This document shows, one piece after another, positions 1-4,613 of a stretch of 6,081 bases of DNA. The position numbers and the translations under genes were made by a program. The stretch lies in assembly GCA_031260745.1 (NCBI GenBank), contig JAISKY010000073.1:1-6081 (forward strand). Direction: 5' to 3'. The notes below the pieces were generated by a model that worked only from the letters and a program-made list of their open reading frames with translations, was not told the DNA's origin and searched no databases. Within the stretch, counting starts at the first letter, position 1. The number at the start of each line of letters is the position of its first letter. The stretch comes from Oscillospiraceae bacterium. GTDB lineage: Bacteria; Bacillota; Clostridia; Oscillospirales; Oscillospiraceae.

Positions 1-97
1 TAACATTACGTCTGGCTCCGCAATACGGACATTTACTTTTTGACGCGGGGTACATTTGGTCGCAACTTTCGCATTTTATCTGCTGAGAAAGTGCCAT
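1..97 (-). CDS. Zinc-ribbon protein, N-terminal fragment (cut by window edge)
   Basis: Reading the minus strand from an ATG at 97 gives 32 residues with no stop before the window edge. Four cysteines form two pairs, CESC (Cys9, Cys12) and CPYC (Cys23, Cys26, followed by Gly-Ala), the layout of a small zinc ribbon or rubredoxin-like knuckle. The start is supported by a GGAGG ribosome binding site nine bases upstream and a strong promoter behind that. An earlier ATG at 105 is in another frame and soon meets a stop. Zinc ribbons of this kind often head bacterial proteins whose main domain follows, for example a membrane segment, so the real function lies in the missing part and I cannot name it. 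It is divergent from the molybdenum-cofactor operon, which does not imply a shared role. The fragment is too short for the usual ORF length cut-offs, but the combined signals make a real gene likely. Confidence 0.75.
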   Translation of the reverse strand, partial: MALSQQIKCESCDQMYPASKSKCPYCGARRNV

Positions 98-106
98 TTA
101 CGCATT

Positions 107-111
107 CCTCC
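107..111 (-). promoter_or_regulatory. Ribosome binding site of the zinc-ribbon gene
   Basis: GGAGG on the minus strand, nine bases before the ATG at 97. It decides the start codon, because the nearer ATG at 105 leaves almost no spacing and is out of frame. Confidence 0.75.
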
Positions 112-135
112 GTATATGCTAATTAATTTACCTTT

Positions 136-164
136 ATATTAACTCATTTTTCTACATTTGTCAA
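136..164 (-). promoter_or_regulatory. Sigma-A-type promoter of the zinc-ribbon gene
   Basis: On the minus strand TTGACA (159-164) is followed after exactly 17 bases by TAATAT (136-141). The -35 box is a perfect consensus match and the -10 box differs from TATAAT at two positions. Transcription should begin near 129 and give a leader of about 30 bases before the ATG at 97. The surroundings are AT-rich. Seen in sequence; activity is inferred. Confidence 0.75.
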
Positions 165-225
165 GGGAAAAATTATATCAACCAAAATATTAGGCTATTT
201 TATGCAAAAACATCTTACTATTTAG

Positions 226-259
226 GTGAAAACGCTCGTTTTGATTGTGAAAAAACGCT
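226..259 (+). repeat. Imperfect direct repeat overlapping the -35 box
   Basis: GTGAAAACGCT (226-236) recurs as GTGAAAAAACGCT (247-259), the second copy holding two extra A's and running into the -35 box of the MOSC-moaA-moaC promoter. The starts are 21 bases apart, about two helical turns, so the two copies would face the same side of the DNA. This is a candidate protein-binding site, but the A-rich composition makes chance similarity possible. Confidence 0.4.
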
Positions 260-287
260 TGACAATCAGCGGTAACAATGATATATT
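259..287 (+). promoter_or_regulatory. Sigma-A-type promoter of the MOSC-moaA-moaC operon
   Basis: TTGACA (259-264) and TATATT (282-287) are separated by 17 bases, a near-consensus housekeeping promoter. Transcription should start around 294, leaving a leader of about 80 AT-rich bases before the ATG at 375. The -10 box sits in the middle of a TAACAA/TTGTTA dyad and the -35 box overlaps a direct repeat, so the promoter may be regulated. No structured riboswitch was seen in the leader. Confidence 0.75.
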
Positions 288-306
288 TGTTATAAAGTTA
301 TTGTTA
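273..306 (+). repeat. Regularly spaced TAACAA/TTGTTA hexamers around the -10 box
   Basis: TAACAA at 273-278, its inverted form TTGTTA at 287-292, and a second TTGTTA at 301-306 occur with identical 14-base steps. The first pair makes a dyad centred on the -10 box; the third copy lies just past the predicted transcription start. The position fits a repressor operator, but the hexamer is simple and the region AT-rich, so confidence is limited. Confidence 0.35.
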
Positions 307-361
307 AGTATGTTGCGCGTACCGAATGTTGCTAATAAATCATTCGTTTTTATACTATGGA

Positions 362-366
362 AGGAG
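362..366 (+). promoter_or_regulatory. Ribosome binding site of the MOSC gene
   Basis: AGGAG within GGAAGGAGA lies eight bases before the ATG at 375. It fixes that codon as the start: the in-frame ATG at 357 lies before the motif and would have to translate through it. Confidence 0.85.
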
Positions 367-374
367 ATTATAAT

Positions 375-806
375 ATGGCTAAAGTAATCGCGGTTTGCGT
401 GAGCGAAAAAAAGGGTGAGCAGAAAGTTCCGCAGTCGGTAATCACGCTTAGACCGGCTCACGGAGTTGAGGGCGATGCTCACGCCGGAACGTGGCACAGA
501 CAGATTAGTCTGCTCGCTAAGTCAAGCGTTGACAAGTTACAGGATAAGATTGATTTCCCGCTTTTGCCCGGAGCGTTCGCGGAGAATATACTTTTGGACG
601 GTATGGAGGTTCGGACTTTGCCAATCGGGTCGCGTCTAAGAATCGGCGAAGCCGAACTGGAGATTACTCAAATCGGAAAAGAGTGTCACAACGATTGCGT
701 AATACGTCAAAAAGCGGGCGACTGCGTTATGCCGCGTGAGGGCGTATTCGCGAGAGTTCTCACGGGCGGCGATGTCAAAGCGGGCGACGAGGTAACTGAA
801 CTGTGA
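375..806 (+). CDS. MOSC-domain protein (molybdenum-cofactor accessory)
   Basis: A 143-residue protein made almost wholly of a MOSC domain, the beta-rich fold shared with the C-terminus of molybdenum-cofactor sulfurases and with YiiM-type proteins. Recognisable parts are VEGDAHAG at 31-38, the FAENI segment at 68-72, and the cysteine-bearing stretch GKECHNDC at 101-108 followed by CVMPREGVF at 117-125. In the family a conserved cysteine is thought to carry or receive sulfur or bind the pterin; Cys104, Cys108 and Cys117 are candidates. Stand-alone MOSC proteins of this size are common beside cofactor-synthesis genes in anaerobes, though few have a proven reaction. The start is set by the AGGAG at 362-366. 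The stop overlaps the GTG of moaA (GTGA), so translation is probably coupled. Domain assignment is secure; the exact biochemical role is inference from context. Confidence 0.9.
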   Translation: MAKVIAVCVSEKKGEQKVPQSVITLRPAHGVEGDAHAGTWHRQISLLAKSSVDKLQDKIDFPLLPGAFAENILLDGMEVRTLPIGSRLRIGEAELEITQIGKECHNDCVIRQKAGDCVMPREGVFARVLTGGDVKAGDEVTEL

Positions 807-1741
807 CCGACAACTGCGGACGGCAGATTACGTACCTGCGTATTTCCGTTACCGACCTGTGCAATTTACGCTGTGACTATTGTATGCCCGCCGAGGGCGT
901 TACTAAACGTCAGCACTCCAACATTCTGCGCGTGGAGGAAATTCTCGAAATCGCCGAAGCCGCGGTTGAGCTTGGAATACGTAAAATCCGTATTACGGGC
1001 GGTGAGCCGTTGCTTAGGCGCGGCTTGCTTGACATTTGCAAAGGCGTAAAAGAACTCGGTATTGATGATTTGGCGGTTACGACCAACGGCATATTGCTGC
1101 GGGATTTCGCGGAACCGCTGAAAAACTCCGGAGTGAATCGAGTTAACGTCAGTCTTGACACGCTAAAACCTGAAGTATTCCGTAAGCTAACTCGAAGCCG
1201 CGGTTCCGCTCCCGAATTGCAAAACGTGTTGGACGGCATTGACGCGGCTAAACTCGCAGGGTTAACTCCGATTAAACTGAATTGCGTACTTATGCGCGGA
1301 GTTAACGACGGCGAAATAGAAGATATTGCCGATTTTGCCGAGCGTATGGACGTCGAACTGCGCTTTATCGAGCTAATGCCAATCGGACAAGCTAAAGATA
1401 TGTGGCGCGAACGCTATCTTCCCAACTCCGAGGTTATAAAGCGTTTGGGTTTGAAAAACGGCGTTCAGCGCGGCGTCGCTATGCAATACGGGCGAATCGG
1501 GCTGATTGACCCGGTTAGCAGAGCGTTCTGCCCGACGTGTAACCGCATACGTCTTACCGCCGACGGAAATATAAAGCCGTGTCTGCACTCGGCGCGCGAA
1601 ATCCCGGTTAGGAATCTTCACGGCGCGGAACTTCGCGGCGCGCTTACGGCGGCTATACTCTCCAAACCGGAGGCTCACGACGGCTTGTCCGGAGACGCTC
1701 CAAGCCGCTCCCAACGCGGAATGAACAAAATAGGAGGGTAG
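803..1741 (+). CDS. moaA: GTP 3',8-cyclase MoaA (radical SAM)
   Basis: MoaA rearranges GTP to 3',8-cyclo-7,8-dihydro-GTP, the first step of molybdenum-cofactor synthesis, in the cytoplasm. The radical-SAM motif CNLRCDYC gives Cys20, Cys24 and Cys27 for the SAM-binding [4Fe-4S] cluster; GGEPLLR at 66-72 is the SAM-contact motif. The second cluster that holds the substrate uses Cys243, Cys246 and Cys260 (CPTCNRIRLT, then KPCLH), and Arg248 and Arg250 lie in this substrate site. The protein ends in Gly-Gly, the tail known to be needed for catalysis. At 312 residues it is slightly short for the family (about 325-340); by eye the loop before IGLIDPVS is shorter than usual. The GTG start overlaps the MOSC stop, with a weaker GAGGT motif nine bases upstream. 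All catalytic elements are present, so it should be active. Confidence 0.97.
   Translation: MTDNCGRQITYLRISVTDLCNLRCDYCMPAEGVTKRQHSNILRVEEILEIAEAAVELGIRKIRITGGEPLLRRGLLDICKGVKELGIDDLAVTTNGILLRDFAEPLKNSGVNRVNVSLDTLKPEVFRKLTRSRGSAPELQNVLDGIDAAKLAGLTPIKLNCVLMRGVNDGEIEDIADFAERMDVELRFIELMPIGQAKDMWRERYLPNSEVIKRLGLKNGVQRGVAMQYGRIGLIDPVSRAFCPTCNRIRLTADGNIKPCLHSAREIPVRNLHGAELRGALTAAILSKPEAHDGLSGDAPSRSQRGMNKIGG
1733..1738 (+). promoter_or_regulatory. moaC ribosome binding site inside the last moaA codons
   Basis: GGAGGG lies eight bases before the moaC ATG and is at the same time the GGA and GGG codons for the two C-terminal glycines of MoaA, directly before its TAG stop. One hexamer therefore serves both protein sequence and ribosome recruitment. 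Confidence 0.85.
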
Positions 1742-1745
1742 AGCG

Positions 1746-2243
1746 ATGGAACTTACTCACTTTAACGAAGCGGGACTTCCGCGAATGGTAGACGTCGGAG
1801 CGAAACCGGAAACTAAGCGCGAAGCCGTAGCTTACGGGCGCGTACTCGTTAACCGCGACGTGTTTGAGCTAATCAAAGCCGGAGATACCTCGGCGAATAA
1901 GGGCAATGTGCTTGCGACAGCGCAGGTCGGCGGCATTATGGGCGCGAAGCGAACTCCGGATATTATCCCTATGTGCCACCCCGTTACGCTTACCGGAGTT
2001 GACATTACGTTTGAACTTAACGACACACCGGACAATAACGGCAAATACTCCGTTGAAATTACCGCCGCGGCTCGTTGCGCCGGCGCGACCGGCGTTGAGA
2101 TGGAAGCTCTAACCGCCGTCAGCGTCGCGGCTTTGACGATTTACGATATGTGTAAAGCGGTTCAAAAAGATATTGCGATTGAGAACATACACCTGTTAAA
2201 GAAGTCCGGCGGGAAAAGCGGCGAGTGGACGGCGGGAAATTAA
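1746..2243 (+). CDS. moaC: Cyclic pyranopterin monophosphate synthase MoaC
   Basis: MoaC turns the MoaA product into cyclic pyranopterin monophosphate, completing the first stage of cofactor synthesis. The 165-residue length is normal. Diagnostic blocks are KRTPDIIPMCHP at 68-79, LTGVDI at 82-87 and GVEMEALTAVSVAALTIYDM at 116-135, followed by CKAV and the C-terminal KKSGGKSG. Residues matching the known active site are Lys52, His78, Glu118, Glu120, Asp134 and Lys137, all present. The gene starts four bases after the moaA stop, using a ribosome binding site inside moaA, so the two enzymes are made from the same message. It is the last gene of the operon in this direction; its stop is two bases from the stop of the converging AraC-type gene, and no terminator hairpin separates them. 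Confidence 0.97.
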   Translation: MELTHFNEAGLPRMVDVGAKPETKREAVAYGRVLVNRDVFELIKAGDTSANKGNVLATAQVGGIMGAKRTPDIIPMCHPVTLTGVDITFELNDTPDNNGKYSVEITAAARCAGATGVEMEALTAVSVAALTIYDMCKAVQKDIAIENIHLLKKSGGKSGEWTAGN

Positions 2244-2245
2244 AA

Positions 2246-3049
2246 TCAGGCGTACATAAAAATCTTGCTCCAGTAATTTTCCAAATCTACAACGTGAGCG
2301 TATTCGTGCGGAGCGACAAGCGCGAACTCGTGAAACTCCTTGATAAAGTGAGCCTGGTCATAATATCCGCAGTCCGCCGCAAGGTCTGTAAGCGACATAT
2401 TGCAACGCTCATTCAAGCGTTGTATCAGCGATTGGAAACGCATAACGCGCGGAAAAAGTTTGGGCGCGATTCCAAGCCGCTCGGTAAAAACTCTGTTTAT
2501 ATACCGCGTCGAGTACCCTGTTTCCGCCTCCAGCCCCGCCACGTTAATATTGCCCTCTTTAAGTGTAATCACGGCAATAAGTTGTCTAAGCAAATCGTCG
2601 CAACGCCACTCGTCGCCGATAAAGGATTGCAGAAGCTCTACGCGTCCCTCGAAGTTTTTGGACAAAGCGATTTGTTCAACCAAGTCGGCTCCGCCCGAGA
2701 AATCCGTAATCGGTACGCTGCCGTTTATCAAGCTTGGAATAGCCGCGTCAAGTATTTTAGGTATATGACCCGGCATAAAGCGCACGCCGAAATAGTCAGC
2801 TCCGTTTCTGACGTCTATCGCGGTGCATTTCGTTACGGAGCCGTAAGCCTCTCCGTGAGCCTTATCGCCCTCGATTGCGAGTAAAATGTCAACGCAGCCA
2901 TCGGGTACCGCCATAACGGTATTAGCCGAGTCCGCGTCCGCGCTGAACCCGTAGTAATGCACTATCGGGGACGAGGGTTTCCGCATTTTTAAGTACCGTT
3001 TCGTTTTCACCAGAAAAAACGGCTGTACCGGAGCAACCGCTGTTTTCAT
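2246..3049 (-). CDS. AraC-family transcriptional regulator
   Basis: A 267-residue regulator with an AraC-type double helix-turn-helix at the C-terminus: first helix pair about residues 168-192 (INVAGLEAETGYSTRYINRV), second about 218-240 (MSLTDLAADCGYYDQAHFIKEF), the latter the strongest AraC signature. The N-terminal half contains PDGCVD at 49-54 and GVRFMPG at 88-94, resembling the ligand-sensing domain found in many AraC-type proteins that respond to unknown small molecules. I chose the ATG at 3049 because GGCGGTGA lies just upstream and because a longer frame from 3142 would begin inside the -35 box. An internal Met at 2986 is possible but has no good ribosome site. It lies downstream of the flavoprotein genes on the same strand, so control of those genes is a reasonable guess, not shown. 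The stop is two bases from that of moaC. Confidence 0.92.
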   Translation of the reverse strand: MKTAVAPVQPFFLVKTKRYLKMRKPSSPIVHYYGFSADADSANTVMAVPDGCVDILLAIEGDKAHGEAYGSVTKCTAIDVRNGADYFGVRFMPGHIPKILDAAIPSLINGSVPITDFSGGADLVEQIALSKNFEGRVELLQSFIGDEWRCDDLLRQLIAVITLKEGNINVAGLEAETGYSTRYINRVFTERLGIAPKLFPRVMRFQSLIQRLNERCNMSLTDLAADCGYYDQAHFIKEFHEFALVAPHEYAHVVDLENYWSKIFMYA

Positions 3050-3053
3050 AACA

Positions 3054-3061
3054 TCACCGCC
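3054..3061 (-). promoter_or_regulatory. Ribosome binding site of the AraC-type gene
   Basis: GGCGGTGA on the minus strand, four bases before the ATG at 3049 (seven from the GGCGG part). It supports that start over the upstream in-frame ATG at 3142 and the downstream one at 2986. Confidence 0.6.
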
Positions 3062-3073
3062 AAAACTATAAAT

Positions 3074-3101
3074 AGGGGCATACCAATTTTGGTATGCCCC
3101 T
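3074..3101. repeat. 28-bp near-perfect palindrome in the AraC-gene leader
   Basis: AGGGGCATACCAA (3074-3086) and its exact reverse complement TTGGTATGCCCCT (3089-3101) are separated by only two bases. The element covers about +7 to +34 of the transcript predicted from the promoter at 3114-3142. As DNA it could bind a dimeric regulator. As minus-strand RNA it forms a strong hairpin followed by the U-rich ATTTATAGTTTT, so it could stop readthrough from the flavoprotein genes or attenuate the regulator's own message. On the plus strand it is followed by only three T's. Confidence 0.8.
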
Positions 3102-3113
3102 TTGCACGTGAAC

Positions 3114-3142
3114 ATAATAGCATACGCGTCGTCATTTGTCAA
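3114..3142 (-). promoter_or_regulatory. Sigma-A-type promoter of the AraC-type gene
   Basis: On the minus strand TTGACA (3137-3142) and TATTAT (3114-3119) are separated by exactly 17 bases. The -35 box is perfect and the -10 box has one mismatch to TATAAT. Transcription should start near 3107, giving a leader of about 58 bases that contains the palindrome at 3074-3101. It lies after the stop codon of the DAO-type gene, so the regulator can be made independently of the flavoprotein operon. Confidence 0.75.
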
Positions 3143-3162
3143 TAACTTTTTTTGATAAGTTT

Positions 3163-4290
3163 CTACCCTCTGACCTTGAAACGGTCGTATTTGAATTGTG
3201 AAATGTCCATAACCGGAGTTTCCTCAACGGCAAGCTGAGCCAAAACCGCAGCCGCGGTCGGTGAGATTCCGAATCCGTGACCGGAAAATCCACAACCTAT
3301 TACAAGTCCCGGAACTTCGCTCGGAGTGTCGATTACGGGTATGTGGTCGAAACAGTCGTCCATATATCCCGCCCACGCCCGAACGATTTTCAAATCTTTC
3401 AGTACCGGGAAATACTTGATAATACCTCGGCAAGTCCCCGGAGCGGAACTCGGCGTCGCGGGCGGAACTCCCACTCCCGACGTGTACGGCTCAAAGCCCG
3501 TAGTACCTCCGAACACGAACGAGCCGTGCTTACTCTGGTGTCCGTAGAAGTCCGCCATAGCCGTACCCAGCATTTGATAGAACATCGGAGGGCAATCTTC
3601 CGTAACAAGACATTCAAGCAACGCGGGATTCATCGGAACTTTTAGTCCTACTGACGCGAGAATCCGATTGCTGTCAATTCCGGCTGTTACTACGATTGAG
3701 TCCGCATTGTAAACGCCGTTTTCAGCCGCTACTTGCCGTGCGCGTCCGCCGATTTTGCGGATTTCAAGCGCGGCTTCGCCGGACACAAATCTTACTCCAA
3801 GCCGCCGCGCCGCGCGGTAATATGCAAGCGTCGTCAGCAACGGGTTAGCGTGTCCGTCGGTAGGACACCACGACGCGCCGACAACTTCCTCGGACAGATA
3901 CGGGCAAATCTCTTTGGCGTCACCGTAGTCAATCATACGCACGTCAAGTCCGCCGCTCGCGGCTGAGTTCGTAAGGTTCTCAAGGATTTTAATATGTTCA
4001 AGCGTTTTTCCGAGCCTAAGATTGCCCTGTTGGTAATACTCAACGTCCATACCGAGTTCCTCTGACAAGTTCGGCCAGAGGTTTTGTACTCCATACATTA
4101 CAAGCGGCAACTCGGCGGGGTGACGTCCCGACTGGCGTACGCCGCCGCCGTTACGGCTTGAGCCGCCGTTGCCGATGTACTCGCTCTTTTCAAGAACGGT
4201 CACGGAGTACCCTTTTTTCGCGAGATAATACGCTGTCGCGTTTCCGATTACACCCGCGCCGATTACAATTACGTCAGATACGTTACTCAC
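3163..4290 (-). CDS. FAD-dependent amine/amino-acid dehydrogenase, DAO fold (HcnC/OoxB-like)
   Basis: A 375-residue flavoprotein of the D-amino-acid oxidase superfamily. The FAD-binding Rossmann motif GAGVIG is at 11-16, with the ribose-binding acid Glu34 at the end of the second strand (VLEK). SSRNGGGVRQSGRHPAELPL, starting near residue 44, is typical of the HcnC/opine-oxidase/sarcosine-oxidase-beta branch. A second FAD contact, GCGFSGHGFGISPT, lies near the C-terminus. It should oxidise a C-N bond (amino acid, N-methyl amino acid, proline derivative or opine) and pass electrons to its partner subunits rather than directly to oxygen. The exact substrate is not readable. The GTG start overlaps the stop of the [2Fe-2S] gene (GTGA), with AAAGGGGGC about eight bases upstream. 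It is the last gene of the three-gene set; the regulator's promoter follows its stop. Confidence 0.9.
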   Translation of the reverse strand: MSNVSDVIVIGAGVIGNATAYYLAKKGYSVTVLEKSEYIGNGGSSRNGGGVRQSGRHPAELPLVMYGVQNLWPNLSEELGMDVEYYQQGNLRLGKTLEHIKILENLTNSAASGGLDVRMIDYGDAKEICPYLSEEVVGASWCPTDGHANPLLTTLAYYRAARRLGVRFVSGEAALEIRKIGGRARQVAAENGVYNADSIVVTAGIDSNRILASVGLKVPMNPALLECLVTEDCPPMFYQMLGTAMADFYGHQSKHGSFVFGGTTGFEPYTSGVGVPPATPSSAPGTCRGIIKYFPVLKDLKIVRAWAGYMDDCFDHIPVIDTPSEVPGLVIGCGFSGHGFGISPTAAAVLAQLAVEETPVMDISQFKYDRFKVRG

Positions 4291-4613
4291 TCCGAACGCC
4301 CCCTTTCTTTCGCGAAAATGTACATTTCCACCGGACGCGTAGGCGCGCGCGCCGTAGCGTCCGCAAGTTCGCCCGGCGATACTCCAAGCTCGCGAGCGAT
4401 TATGGTTTTCACCAGTCTAGCGCACGTCTGACCCTGGCACAGTCCCATACCGCAGCGCAAGAAACGCCGAACCTCGTGAATATTAAACATTCCGTCGTGT
4501 ACCGCGCGTCGAATCTCGCCCTTTGTGACTTCCTCGCAGCGGCATACAATCATATCATCGTCCGCCGCGGGAATGTACTCGGTCAAATTACGGTTTCTGT
4601 CAATCGCGCTCAT
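4287..4613 (-). CDS. BFD-like [2Fe-2S] subunit of the flavoprotein dehydrogenase
   Basis: A 108-residue protein carrying one BFD-like [2Fe-2S] domain. The motif CRCEEVTKGEIRRAV begins at Cys24, and GMGLCQGQTC ends at Cys64; Cys24, Cys26, Cys59 and Cys64 are the expected cluster ligands. Cys54 (LRCGMG) is an additional cysteine. The last 35 residues, beyond the cluster, contain no motif I recognise. In hydrogen cyanide synthase and octopine/nopaline oxidase such a domain belongs to the electron-transfer part of the complex; here it is a separate small subunit that probably links the flavins of its two neighbours. ATGA overlap with the upstream large subunit and GTGA overlap with the downstream DAO gene imply coupled synthesis in equal amounts. 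The start is backed by AAAGGAGG seven bases upstream. Confidence 0.9.
   Translation of the reverse strand: MSAIDRNRNLTEYIPAADDDMIVCRCEEVTKGEIRRAVHDGMFNIHEVRRFLRCGMGLCQGQTCARLVKTIIARELGVSPGELADATARAPTRPVEMYIFAKERGRSE

Noticed and set aside
357..374. An in-frame ATG at 357 giving six extra residues on the MOSC protein
   Set aside because: It precedes the AGGAG ribosome binding site at 362-366, which is correctly spaced for the ATG at 375.
294..374. A molybdenum-cofactor riboswitch in the leader
   Set aside because: The leader is short and AT-rich, and I could find no set of paired helices like those of the known Moco RNA motif.
222..497. A 91-codon minus-strand open frame across the moa promoter
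   Set aside because: It overlaps the promoter and the start of the MOSC gene, and the product is low-complexity with no ribosome site.
2225..2884. A 219-codon plus-strand open frame starting within moaC
   Set aside because: It is antisense to the clearly recognisable AraC-type gene, and its product shows no domain or sensible start signal.
3089..3103. A plus-strand intrinsic terminator at the palindrome
   Set aside because: On the plus strand only three T's follow the hairpin, and the nearest plus-strand gene ends more than 800 bases upstream; the minus-strand reading is the more plausible one.
3050..3142. A 31-residue N-terminal extension of the AraC-type regulator starting at 3142
   Set aside because: It would begin in the -35 box and run through the -10 box and palindrome, has no ribosome site, and adds no recognisable regulator sequence.
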